NCBI RefSeq assembly: GCF_014489595.1
Contig: NZ_CP060790.1
Location: 3,720,001 to 3,784,000, forward strand
Direction: 5' to 3'
Length of the DNA: 64,000 nucleotides
DNA from: Paenacidovorax monticola
GTDB taxonomy: Bacteria; Pseudomonadota; Gammaproteobacteria; Burkholderiales; Burkholderiaceae_C
Made by a program: the position numbers and the translations under genes. The notes below the pieces were generated by a model. It saw only the letters and a list, made by a program, of their open reading frames with translations. It did no database searches and had not been told where the DNA came from. Shown here piece by piece: positions 40,933 to 49,508 of the stretch (its first letter is position 1; the number at the start of each line of letters is the position of its first letter).

Positions 40933-41781
40933 TCAGTACTGGTAGACGCCGCGCCCGGTCTTGCGGCCCAGGCGGCCGGCGGCCACCATTTCCTTGAGCA
41001 GCGGGCAGGGGCGGTACTTGCTGTCGCCAAATTCGGTCAGGTACACGTCCATCACGGCCAGGCACACGTCCAGGCCGATCATGTCGGCGAGGGCCAGCGG
41101 GCCGATGGGCTGGTTGCAGCCGAGCTTCATGCCCGCGTCGATGTCCTCGGGCGTGGCCAGGCCTTCGGCCAGCACGAAGAAGGCCTCGTTGATCATGGGC
41201 ACGAGGATGCGGTTGACCACGAAGCCCGGGGCGTTCTTCACCGTGATGGGGCTCTTGCCCAGGCGCTCGGACAGCGCCTTCACGGCGTCATGCGTCGCGT
41301 CGCTGGTCTGCAGGCCGCGGATGATCTCCACCAGAGCCATCATGGGCACGGGGTTGAAGAAGTGCATGCCGATGAACTTGTCGGCGCGGCTGGTGGCTGC
41401 GGCCAGCTTGGTGATCGAGATCGACGAGGTGTTGGAGGCGATGATGACCTCGGGCGCCACGAGCGCGTCCACCTGCTTGAGGATCTTGAGCTTGAGTTCG
41501 TAGTTCTCGGTGGCGGCCTCGATCACGATCTGCGCGGCCTTGAGGTCGTCGTAGCTCGTCGAGGTCTTGATGCGCGCCAGCGCCGCGTCCTTGTCGGCGG
41601 CGGTGATCTTCTCCTTCTTGATCAGGCGGTCGAGGCTGCCAGCCACGGTGGCCACGCCTTTCTGGACGGCGGCGTCCGAGATATCCACCATGACCACGTT
41701 GATGCCCGACACGGCGCAGGCCTGCGCGATGCCGTTGCCCATGGTGCCCGCGCCGATGATGCCGACGGTTTGGATCGTCAT
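40933..41781 (-). CDS. 3-hydroxybutyryl-CoA dehydrogenase
   Basis: 282-residue NAD(P)-dependent dehydrogenase that interconverts acetoacetyl-CoA and 3-hydroxybutyryl-CoA. Rossmann motif VGIIGAGTMGNGIAQ, catalytic region IASNTSSISI and MHFFNPVPMMALVEII (His-Glu), and C-terminal PLALADMIGLDVCLAVMD. The (S)-3-hydroxyacyl family (PaaH/Hbd) is meant, not PhaB. ATG 41781 is chosen over an extension starting MKRALY. Possible roles are butyrate or aromatic breakdown. Confidence 0.93.
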   Translation of the reverse strand: MTIQTVGIIGAGTMGNGIAQACAVSGINVVMVDISDAAVQKGVATVAGSLDRLIKKEKITAADKDAALARIKTSTSYDDLKAAQIVIEAATENYELKLKILKQVDALVAPEVIIASNTSSISITKLAAATSRADKFIGMHFFNPVPMMALVEIIRGLQTSDATHDAVKALSERLGKSPITVKNAPGFVVNRILVPMINEAFFVLAEGLATPEDIDAGMKLGCNQPIGPLALADMIGLDVCLAVMDVYLTEFGDSKYRPCPLLKEMVAAGRLGRKTGRGVYQY

Positions 41782-41918
41782 ATAGAGAGCTCTCTTCAAA
41801 GTGAAACGGATGGCGCCGATGGTATCGGCATTCGCCGCGGCCTTGGGTTATGGTGGATCAGAGAACCACTACAGCCGGGCCGCGACGACGGCCCGGCGTC
41901 GCGCAGGAGACAGCACCC

Positions 41919-43514
41919 ATGTTCGACTACATCGTGATCGGCGGCGGCTCGGCAGGCTCGGTACTCGCCGGGCGCCTCACGCAGGACCCGCGCGTGCGCG
42001 TATGCCTGATCGAGGCGGGCCCCCCCGACCGCAGCGTGTTCATCCACTGTCCGGCAGGCCTGGCCGTCATGGCCAAGTACGAACTTTTCGGCTGGGGCCT
42101 CAACACCGTGCCGCAGCCGGGCCTGGGCGGCCGGCGCGGCTACCAGCCGCGCGGCAAGGTGCTGGGCGGGTCGAGTTCGGTCAACGCCATGGTCTACATC
42201 CGCGGCCAGCATGCCGACTATGACCACTGGGCCGCGCAGGGCAATCCCGGCTGGGCCTGGGAGGACGTGAAGCCCTACTTCCTGCGCGCCGAGGACAACG
42301 AGCGCGGCGCCGACGCCTGGCACGGCCAGGGCGGTCCGCTGCACGTGATGGACCTGCGCTCGCCCAATCGCTTCAGCGCCGTGTTCACCGAAGCCGCCAT
42401 GCAGGCCGGCCACGCGCACAACCCCGACTTCAACGGCGCCACGCAGGAGGGCGTGGGCCTGTACCAGGTCACGCACCGGAACGGCGAGCGCCACAGTGCC
42501 GCCAAGGGCTACCTCACGCCCCACCTCGCGCGCCCCAACCTCCAGGTCATCACCGAGGCGCATGCCACGCGCATCCTCTTCGAGGGGCGCCGCGCCGTGG
42601 GCGTGGAATACCGCCAGGGCGGCCGGCTGCACGAGGTGCGTGCGCTGCGCGAGGTGCTGCTCTCGGCGGGCGCGCTGCTCTCGCCGCAGCTGCTCATGCT
42701 TTCGGGCGTGGGGCCGGCCGAAGAACTGCAGCGCCACGGCATCGGCGTGGTGCACGAGCTGCCCGGCGTGGGCCAGCACCTGCACGACCATCCCGACGTG
42801 GTGCAGGTCATGGACGCACCGCGCCTCACCGACCTGTTCGGCCTCTCTCTGCGCGGCGCGCTCAACACCCTGCGCGGCATCCGCGAGTGGCGCGCCCAGC
42901 GCAGCGGCATGCTCACCACCAACTTCGCCGAGGCCGGCGGCTTCATCAAGAGCCGGCCCGAGGAGGCCGCGCCCGACCTGCAGCTGCACTTCGTGATCGG
43001 CAAGCTCGTGGACCATGGCCGCAAGACAGTGCTGGGCCATGGCTACTCGTGCCACGTGTGCCTGCTGCAGCCGCAAAGCCGCGGCAGCGTGCGCCTGGCG
43101 GGCCGCGACCCGATGCAGGCGCCGCTCGTGGACCCGAATTTCTTCGGCCATCCCGACGACATGGCGCGCATGGTGCGCGGCTTTCAGCGCATGCGCGAGA
43201 TCCTGGCCCAGCCCGCGCTGGCGCAGTATGGCGCGCGCGAACTGCCGGCCTCGGCCCAGGCGCAAACCGAGGCGCAGATCGAGCAGTTCATCCGCCAGTA
43301 CGCCGACACCATCTACCACCCCGTGGGCAGCTGCCGCATGGGCCCGGGCCCGCTCGACGTGGTGGATGCCGAACTGCGCGTGCACGGGGTGCAGGGGCTG
43401 CGCGTGGTGGACGCATCCATCATGCCGCGCATCGTGAGCGGCAACACCAACGCACCCACGGTGATGATTGCCGAGAAGGCGGTGGACCTGCTGCGTTTGG
43501 CCGCTGTGAACTAG
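41919..43514 (+). CDS. GMC-family FAD oxidoreductase
   Basis: 531 residues. The FAD site [21 protein letters not shown] signature 1 around [18 protein letters not shown], signature 2 around [20 protein letters not shown], and catalytic His in [11 protein letters not shown] with [13 protein letters not shown] near the end. The family covers choline and alcohol dehydrogenases (BetA, AlkJ). Absence of betB/betI nearby argues against a choline role; an alcohol substrate is likely. GCAGGAGA precedes ATG 41919. Confidence 0.9.
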   Translation: MFDYIVIGGGSAGSVLAGRLTQDPRVRVCLIEAGPPDRSVFIHCPAGLAVMAKYELFGWGLNTVPQPGLGGRRGYQPRGKVLGGSSSVNAMVYIRGQHADYDHWAAQGNPGWAWEDVKPYFLRAEDNERGADAWHGQGGPLHVMDLRSPNRFSAVFTEAAMQAGHAHNPDFNGATQEGVGLYQVTHRNGERHSAAKGYLTPHLARPNLQVITEAHATRILFEGRRAVGVEYRQGGRLHEVRALREVLLSAGALLSPQLLMLSGVGPAEELQRHGIGVVHELPGVGQHLHDHPDVVQVMDAPRLTDLFGLSLRGALNTLRGIREWRAQRSGMLTTNFAEAGGFIKSRPEEAAPDLQLHFVIGKLVDHGRKTVLGHGYSCHVCLLQPQSRGSVRLAGRDPMQAPLVDPNFFGHPDDMARMVRGFQRMREILAQPALAQYGARELPASAQAQTEAQIEQFIRQYADTIYHPVGSCRMGPGPLDVVDAELRVHGVQGLRVVDASIMPRIVSGNTNAPTVMIAEKAVDLLRLAAVN

Positions 43515-43622
43515 TTCACGAATGGGCGGAAAGCCGCGCCGGTCAAGAAATCTTCAGGCTTCGCGTAAGCAGTTTTTGGCAGCGCCGGAAGGTCTTCGTT
43601 CCTAGACTTTCTTCCATGGTTG

Positions 43623-43690
43623 CGCGGGCATGGGGCCCGCGGACCCGGGCCCTTGCAAGCGGGTCCGTGAGGCCCCGAGGGCCAGGAAAG
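43623..43690 (+). other. Cluster of hairpins in the leader of the hemerythrin-domain gene
   Basis: Three stems follow each other: CGCGGGC/GCCCGCG, GGACCCG/CGGGTCC and GGCC/GGCC around CCCGAG. They end seven bases before the ATG and may cover the ribosome site AGGAAAG. No known RNA family is recognised. Confidence 0.4.
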
Positions 43691-43696
43691 ACCGGT

Positions 43697-44434
43697 ATGA
43701 AGATGGACTCCCGCGAGATCGCCGAAATCGCCGCCGCCCAGGCGGCCCAGCCCCGCCTGAACCTGTACGCAGGCATCCACAAGGCGCTGCGCGCCTTCAT
43801 GGCCGACACCCTGCTGGCCGTGGGGCGCATGGATGTGGACGACGACCTGGAGCTGGCGCAGACCTGCCACCGCGTGGTGGAGCTGCTCGGGTTCTGCCGC
43901 TCCCACCTGGGCCACGAGAACCGCTTCATCCACACCGCCATGGAGGCCTGTGCGCCTGGCACGAGCCTGAAGCTGGCCCGCGAGCACGAAGAGCATGAGC
44001 GCGACATCGCGCGCCTGGCGGCGGGCGCCACGGCCCTGCTGGCCGCTCCCCCCGCCCGGCGTGGCGCGCTGGCCCAGGCGCTCTACACCGAGCTCGCCGT
44101 GTTCGTGGGCCACAACTACGAGCACATGCAGGTCGAGGAGACCGAGCACAACGCGGTGCTCTGGGCGCACTACAGCGACGCGGAACTCGCGGAGATCCAC
44201 AACGCGCTGGTGGCCACCATCCCGCCGCAGGAGACGATGCTCGCCATGCGCTGGATGCTTCCCTTCCTGTCGCCCGCCGAGCGCGCGGCCGTGCTCTCCG
44301 ACATGCGGGCCCACGCCCCCGCGCCTGCCTTCACCGCCGTGCTGGAGGCCGTGCAGCCGCACCTGACGCAGCCGGAATGGGCCAAGCTTGTGCGCGCGCT
44401 GGGCCTGCCCGTCGCGCCGGGGCAGGCGCATTGA
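43697..44434 (+). CDS. Hemerythrin-domain protein
   Basis: 245 residues. The N-terminal hemerythrin-like four-helix domain (~20-165) has ligand candidates IHKALRAFMAD, GHENRFIHTAME, REHEEHERDI and FVGHNYEHMQVEETEHNAVLW. An all-helical C-terminal part (~165-245) with RWMLPFLSPAERAAVL follows. This two-part form is seen in uncharacterised proteobacterial hemerythrins; an O2, NO or iron role is possible. GAAAGACCGGT precedes ATG 43697; ATG 43703 is an alternative. Confidence 0.82.
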   Translation: MKMDSREIAEIAAAQAAQPRLNLYAGIHKALRAFMADTLLAVGRMDVDDDLELAQTCHRVVELLGFCRSHLGHENRFIHTAMEACAPGTSLKLAREHEEHERDIARLAAGATALLAAPPARRGALAQALYTELAVFVGHNYEHMQVEETEHNAVLWAHYSDAELAEIHNALVATIPPQETMLAMRWMLPFLSPAERAAVLSDMRAHAPAPAFTAVLEAVQPHLTQPEWAKLVRALGLPVAPGQAH

Positions 44435-44521
44435 GGCCCTGCCGGGGAGGCTGCCTGCCACGTCGCCGAGCAGGTGCCCATGGTGTGCGGGCGCAGGCCG
44501 GTTGCGGTGTTCCGCTTGCCC

Positions 44522-45355
44522 TCAGGCGCGAAAGCGCCGGCGCGTGAGTGCGAGTGCCACCCAGAAGGCCACCAGCGTGGTGGCGGCCAGCACCAGCCCG
44601 TGGCGCAGCGGATGCTGCGGCCACTGGTCCATGAACAGGGGGCGCACCAGTTCCACCGCGTTCGTGAGCGGCAGCCAGTCCGACACGATGCGCACGGCCG
44701 TGGGCAGTTGCTCCCGCGGGAAGAACACGCCCGAGAGGAACATCATCGGCGTGAGCACCAGCGTGAAGTAGTAGGTGAAGAAGTCGTAGCCCTTGGCGAG
44801 CGCGTTGAAGATCAGCGCGATGCTGGAGAACATGATGCCCACGCACAGCAGCACCGGCCAGGCCACGAACAGCTTGGGGCTGTGGCTGATGGAGAGCGCC
44901 AGCATCACGCCCAGGATGGCGGTGACCGTGAACAGTGCCTTGAAAGCGGCCCAGAGCATTTCGGCGAGCAGCACGCTGTCCAGGCTCACGGGCGCGTTCA
45001 TGATGCCGTCCCAGGTCTTCTGCACATGCATGCGCGAGAAGGCCGAGTACAGCGCCTCGAAGCTTGCCGCGTTCATCGCGCTCATGCAGATGGAGCCGCT
45101 CGCGAGGAACAGGATGTAGGGCACGCGCGCGCTGCCATCGGTACCTACCTGCACCTCGCCCACCAGCGCGCCCATGCCGTAGCCGAAGGCCACGAGCCAC
45201 ATGAGCGGCTCGGCGATGTTGCCCACGAGGCTGGGGATGGCGAGCTTGCGCCACACCAGCAGGTTGCGCAGGAACACGGGCCACCAGCGCAGCGACAGGT
45301 CGGGCGCCCGCCAGATGCTGGGGGCCTGGTGCGTGGACTGGGGTACGGTGGACAT
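44522..45355 (-). CDS. ABC-2 type permease, NodJ-like
   Basis: 277 residues with six predicted spans. Family features: RNLLVWRKLAIPSLVGNIAEPLMWLVAFGYGMG, SGSICMSAMNAASFEALYSAF, MHVQKTWDGIMNAPVS and MMFLSGVFFPREQLP. This is the NodJ group of ABC-2 exporters, which occurs widely in Betaproteobacteria outside nodulation. It starts two bases after the stop of its ATPase partner. Cargo unknown, possibly lipo-oligosaccharide or polysaccharide. Confidence 0.88.
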   Translation of the reverse strand: MSTVPQSTHQAPSIWRAPDLSLRWWPVFLRNLLVWRKLAIPSLVGNIAEPLMWLVAFGYGMGALVGEVQVGTDGSARVPYILFLASGSICMSAMNAASFEALYSAFSRMHVQKTWDGIMNAPVSLDSVLLAEMLWAAFKALFTVTAILGVMLALSISHSPKLFVAWPVLLCVGIMFSSIALIFNALAKGYDFFTYYFTLVLTPMMFLSGVFFPREQLPTAVRIVSDWLPLTNAVELVRPLFMDQWPQHPLRHGLVLAATTLVAFWVALALTRRRFRA

Positions 45356-45357
45356 GT

Positions 45358-46304
45358 CTAACCATCCTCCCGGATCTGGCGGCCCGTGAGCTTGAGGAAC
45401 AGGTCCTCCAGGTTGGCGGGCCGGTGCAGGGTGCGCAGGTGGCCATGCACGGACAGTGCCTGCAGCAGCGGCCGCGCATCCTGCGTATAGAAGAACACGG
45501 TCTCGCCGCTGACCTCGACGCGCCGGGCCAGGGCGCGCAGCGCGGCATCGTGCGCCAGGGCCAGCGCGCCGTTGCCGTAGGCTTCGATCACCTCGGGTTC
45601 GAGGTGCTCGGCAATGAGCTCGCGCGGCCGGCCCTCGGCGATCTTGCGGCCGTGGTCCAGCACGAGCAGGCGCGAGCACAGGCGCTCGGCCTCGTCCATG
45701 AAGTGGGTGGTGAGCAGGATGGCCGTGCCCTGCTGCAGGAGCAGTTGCAGCCGCTCCCACATGAGGTGGCGCGCCTGCGGGTCGAGGCCCGTGGTGGGCT
45801 CGTCGAGCAGCAACAGCCGCGGCTCGTTGACCAGCGCGCGTGCCAGCGACAGCCGCCGCTTCATGCCGCCCGACAGTTCGCCGGGCCGTGCGCCCGCCTT
45901 GTGCGAGAGCGCGGCGAATTCGAGCAGGCGCGGAATGCGCCCGCGCATCGCCTCGCGGCCCAGGCCGAAGTAGCGCCCGAACACGCCGAGGTTCTCCGCG
46001 CAGGTGAAGTCGGGGTCCAGGGTGTCGAACTGCGTGACCACCCCGAGCTGGGCCTTGATGGCCAGTGCGTCGTGAGGCATCGAAAGCGTGGCGCCGCCGT
46101 TGCCGGGATGGAAACGCACCGTGCCATCGTCGGGCACCGTCAGGCCCAGGCACATGCGAATGGTGGTCGTCTTGCCCGCGCCGTTGGGCCCGATCACGCC
46201 CAGGCATTCGCCGGGCGCGATGTCGAACGACACGCCGTCGACCACGGTGGCATCGCCGTAGCGCTTGCGCAGGTGGCGGGCTTCGAACAGGGGGCAGGCG
46301 TCAT
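45358..46304 (-). CDS. ABC transporter ATPase, NodI-like, frameshifted near the start
   Basis: About 315 residues. Walker A GPNGAGKTTTIR, Q-loop VTQFDTLDPDFTC, signature LSGGMKRRLSLARAL, Walker B LLLLDEPTTGLDP, His switch TTHFMDEAERL. The downstream frame lacks a good start. With one more C in the run at 46290-46294, the ATG at 46302-46304 reads MTPAPLFEARHLRKRYGDATVVDGVSF (given here in two parts: MTPAPLFEARHLRKRY and GDATVVDGVSF), a normal N-terminus. Pairs with the NodJ-like permease and is divergent from phaC. Confidence 0.87.
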
Positions 46305-46405
46305 GCGACGGGCTCGGTGGTGTGCAGCGGTTTTGCGATTCAGCGCTTATACATCAGGCCAAGAACGCTATCGAAAATGAAGCTTCCTGCCGGCGGGATC
46401 GGTAT

Positions 46406-46447
46406 TTGATGCGGGTCAAATCCCATCTTGACGGGGGTCAGCATACT
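46406..46447 (+). promoter_or_regulatory. FNR/ANR-type site and -10 box of the phaC operon
   Basis: TTGAT-GCGG-GTCAA (46406-46419) matches the FNR box TTGATnnnnATCAA with one mismatch. CATACT (46442-46447) lies where the -10 must be if the box is centred at -41.5, placing the start near 46454. This is the class II FNR arrangement, in which the box replaces the -35. The phaC ATG follows 27 bases later. Confidence 0.65.
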
Positions 46448-46480
46448 TTACCGTTTGTAACTCCTGACGCAGGTACTTCG

Positions 46481-48283
46481 ATGGACACCCGGTCTTCCTC
46501 CGAGCACCCCCTGGAGCGGCAGCGCACGGCCGCCCGCGCGCTGGACGAATCGGTCCATGCCCGGCTGGCGCGCGCCAGCATGGGGCTGTCCCCCATTTCG
46601 CTGGCGCTGGCCCATGCCGACTGGGCGCTGCACCTCTCGGCATCGCCGGGCCGCCAGATGGTACTGGCGCAGCGCGTCCTCGACTTGACGCAACAGGCAT
46701 GGCAGGCCACCTGGGCGGGTGACGGGGCTCCGGCCGAGCAGGACACGCGCTTTGCCGACCCTGCATGGCGCCAGTGGCCGTTCAGCGCGCTCAAGGAGGG
46801 CTTCAAGGCCTGCGACGCCTGGTGGCGCGAGGCCGCTCAGCTCGACGGCATGTCGCGCCACCACCAGCACATGGTGAGCTTCTTCACGCGCCAGACGCTG
46901 GACGCGCTGTCCCCGTCGAACTGGGCGCCCTCCAACCCCGAGGTGCTGCGCCAGGCGCGCGATACGCAGGGCCAGAGCCTGCGCGACGGCTGGGCGAACT
47001 TCGGCGAGGACCTGCTCGAACGCAAGAGCGCCCGGCCCGATGCGCCGCCCGAGGCGATCCCGCCGCTGCCCTACGCGGTGGGACGCGATGTGGCCGTCAC
47101 GCCGGGCAAGGTGGTGTTCCGCAACCACCTCATCGAGCTGATCCGCTATGCGCCTGTCACCGCCAAGGTGTACCCTGAGCCGTTGCTGATCGTGCCCTCG
47201 TGCATCATGAAGTACTACATCCTGGACCTGTCGCCGGCCAACTCCATGGTCCGCTACCTCGTGGGCCAGGGGCATACGGTGTTCATCGTCTCGTGGCGCA
47301 ACCCCGACGCCTCCGACCGCGACCTGGGCATGCAGGACTACCTGCGCATGGGCGTCATGGAGGCCATGGCCGCCGTGCGCGCCCAGACCGGCGCGCCGCG
47401 CATCCATGCGCTGGGCTACTGCCTGGGCGGCACCTTCCTGTCCATCGTGGCGGCGGCGCTCGCGCGTTCGCAGGGGGATGCCCGGCCAGCGGCCCGGGGC
47501 GGGCGCCGCGCGGCGCCTGCCAGCCCTGGCCTGCCGGAGCTGGCCACCGTCACGTTGCTGGCCGCGCAGACCGACTTCAGCGAGCCCGGCGAACTGGGCG
47601 TCTTCATCGACGACGACCAGCTCAAGACGCTGCGCGAGTCCATGGCGCGCACTGGCTACCTCTCGGGCCGGCAGATGGCGGGTTCGTTCCAGTTCCTCAA
47701 CTCGCGCGACCTGGTCTGGTCGCGCGCCACGCGCCGCTACCTGCTGGGCCAGGACGAGGTGGGCAACGACATGATGAGCTGGAATGCCGATACCACGCGC
47801 CTGCCCGCGCGCATGCACTCCGAGTACCTCTCCTCGCTGTTCCTCAACAATGCGCTGGCCTCGGGCCAGTACCGCGTGGACGGCGAGGGCGTGGCGCTGC
47901 GCGACATCCAGGCGCCCATGTTCGTGGTGGGTACGGTGCGCGACCACGTCTCGCCCTGGCGTTCGGTCTACAAGATCCATCTGCTCACCGATGCGCCCAT
48001 CACCTTCGTGCTCGCCGCGGGCGGGCACAACGCGGGCATCGTGTCCGAGCCGGGCCACCCGCGCCGCAGCTACCAGATCGCCAGCAGCGCGCCGGGCGAT
48101 GAGTGGCTCGACCCCGACGCCTGGCAGGCCGGAACCCCGGTGCTGGAGGGCTCGTGGTGGACCGCCATGCACGAATGGCTGCGCGAGCGCTCCGGAAAGC
48201 CCGTGGCGGCGCGGCCCATCGATGCGGCGACGGCCCTGTGCGACGCGCCGGGCCAGTACGTCATGACACGCTATGCGGACTGA
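46481..48283 (+). CDS. phaC: Class I-type poly(3-hydroxyalkanoate) synthase
   Basis: 600 residues. An N-terminal segment (~1-100) carries the extra domain of class I synthases, followed by the alpha/beta hydrolase. The catalytic Cys314 is in the lipase-like box GYCLGG; Asp in VGTVRDHVSPW and His in AGGHNAGIVSEPG complete the triad. A low-complexity Ala/Arg/Pro insertion (~residues 328-352) follows the box. It polymerises 3-hydroxyacyl-CoA into PHA granules. No phaA, phaB or phasin is adjacent. It heads an operon with a FabI-like reductase, a MaoC-Pta fusion and acetate kinase. Confidence 0.93.
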   Translation: MDTRSSSEHPLERQRTAARALDESVHARLARASMGLSPISLALAHADWALHLSASPGRQMVLAQRVLDLTQQAWQATWAGDGAPAEQDTRFADPAWRQWPFSALKEGFKACDAWWREAAQLDGMSRHHQHMVSFFTRQTLDALSPSNWAPSNPEVLRQARDTQGQSLRDGWANFGEDLLERKSARPDAPPEAIPPLPYAVGRDVAVTPGKVVFRNHLIELIRYAPVTAKVYPEPLLIVPSCIMKYYILDLSPANSMVRYLVGQGHTVFIVSWRNPDASDRDLGMQDYLRMGVMEAMAAVRAQTGAPRIHALGYCLGGTFLSIVAAALARSQGDARPAARGGRRAAPASPGLPELATVTLLAAQTDFSEPGELGVFIDDDQLKTLRESMARTGYLSGRQMAGSFQFLNSRDLVWSRATRRYLLGQDEVGNDMMSWNADTTRLPARMHSEYLSSLFLNNALASGQYRVDGEGVALRDIQAPMFVVGTVRDHVSPWRSVYKIHLLTDAPITFVLAAGGHNAGIVSEPGHPRRSYQIASSAPGDEWLDPDAWQAGTPVLEGSWWTAMHEWLRERSGKPVAARPIDAATALCDAPGQYVMTRYAD

Positions 48284-48653
48284 ACCTGCCAATGAGCACG
48301 ATGCCACGGCTGAACACCTGCGGCGCATGGTGGCGCTGCTCGACGCCCTGGGTGCGCGCATCACGCGCCTGGCCCAGGTGCTGGACATTCCGCTGGACAA
48401 CCCCGGCGACGTCGAGCGTGCGCTCCTGCACGGCGGCGATACCGTTCCACCGCACGACCGGCACGCCAGCATGCGCGAAGAGCTGCGCGGCCTCCTGGTG
48501 CTGCGCTACAACGTCATCAAGCGCTACGCGGACGAGGTGGGCGCCCAGGCCGCGCGCGACATCCTGGTCTGCGCGCAGGAGCAGCTCCTGCGGGAAGGCT
48601 TTCGCCCGCAGGCCCCCGGCATGGACCTGCGCTCGCTGTTCGACGGGTTCTGA
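48273..48653 (+). CDS. Small helical protein of the phaC operon, unknown
   Basis: 126 residues, overlapping the end of phaC by 11 bases. Sequence is charged and helical: EHLRRMVALLDALGARITRLAQVLDIPL, then REELRGLLVLRYNVIKRYADEVG and a C-terminal MDLRSLFDGF. No known domain, signal peptide or membrane span is seen. Tight coupling to phaC suggests a partner of the synthase or of the PHA granule. It does not look like a phasin or PhaM by motif, but I cannot exclude a distant relative. Confidence 0.72.
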   Translation: MRTEPANEHDATAEHLRRMVALLDALGARITRLAQVLDIPLDNPGDVERALLHGGDTVPPHDRHASMREELRGLLVLRYNVIKRYADEVGAQAARDILVCAQEQLLREGFRPQAPGMDLRSLFDGF

Positions 48654-48695
48654 CCCGGCCCTGCCTCTCCCGCAACCTTTCCAAGATTCCACACC

Positions 48696-49475
48696 ATGAA
48701 TTCACCTGCTTTCCCGTTCAGCCTGGCTGGCAAGAAGGGCCTGATCCTGGGGCTGGCCAACGAGAACAGCATCGCCTGGGGCTGCGCCCGGCTGGCGCGC
48801 CAGATGGGGGCCGAGCTGGTGGCCTCGTGCCTGAATGACAAGGCGCGCCGCTTTGTCGAGCCGCTGACCGCGCCCGCCGGCATCGACCTGGTGAGCTGCA
48901 ACGTCGAGCAGCCCGGCGAGATCGAGGCCCTGGTGGCCCATGCCGCGCAGCGGCTGGGCCGGCTCGACTTCGTGGTGCACTCCATCGCCTGGGCGCCGCT
49001 GGAGGACCTGCACGGCCTGGTGCTCGACAGTTCCGCCGAGGGATTCTCGCGTGCCATGGAGGTGTCGTGCCACTCCTTCGCGCGCCTGGCGCGGCTGTGC
49101 GTGCCGCACATGCAGGAGGGCGGCAGCCTGCTGAGCATGAGCTACCTGGGCGCCGAGGAGGCCGTGCCCCACTACGGCCTCATGGGCCCCGTGAAGGCCG
49201 CGCTCGAGTCCATGGTGCGCTACCTGGCGCTGGAACTGGGGCCGCGCCGCGTGCGTGTGCACGCCGTGTCGCCGGGGCCCATCCTCACGCGGGCGGCCTC
49301 GGGCATCGCGCACTTCGACAGCCTCATGGCCAACGCGCAGCGCAAGGCGCCGCTGGGCCGCCTGGTCACGCTGGAGGAAATCGCCAACCTGTGCACCTTC
49401 CTGTGCTCGGACGCCGCCAGCGGCATGACGGGCCAGACCATCTACGTCGACGCCGGTTGCCACGCCGTGGCCTGA
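48696..49475 (+). CDS. FabI-like enoyl-[acyl-carrier-protein]/enoyl-CoA reductase
   Basis: 259-residue SDR of the enoyl-ACP reductase type I family. Coenzyme region GLILGLANENSIAWG, active-site Tyr150 (SMSYLGAEEA), Tyr160 and Lys167 (YGLMGPVKAALE), and VHAVSPGPILTRAASGI. It is probably a second, specialised FabI, because it sits in the phaC-Pta-AckA operon rather than with fatty-acid genes. Likely reduces crotonyl-type thioesters, linking the hydratase domain of the next gene to butyryl-CoA. Confidence 0.88.
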   Translation: MNSPAFPFSLAGKKGLILGLANENSIAWGCARLARQMGAELVASCLNDKARRFVEPLTAPAGIDLVSCNVEQPGEIEALVAHAAQRLGRLDFVVHSIAWAPLEDLHGLVLDSSAEGFSRAMEVSCHSFARLARLCVPHMQEGGSLLSMSYLGAEEAVPHYGLMGPVKAALESMVRYLALELGPRRVRVHAVSPGPILTRAASGIAHFDSLMANAQRKAPLGRLVTLEEIANLCTFLCSDAASGMTGQTIYVDAGCHAVA

Positions 49476-49508
49476 GCTTCATCCAACGCCCCAAGGAGGC
49501 GCATCGCC

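Noticed and set aside
40933..41781. 3-hydroxybutyryl-CoA dehydrogenase as part of the PHA operon
   Set aside because: It is 4.7 kb away, on the other strand, and belongs to the (S)-specific PaaH/Hbd family rather than the (R)-specific PhaB that feeds PhaC.
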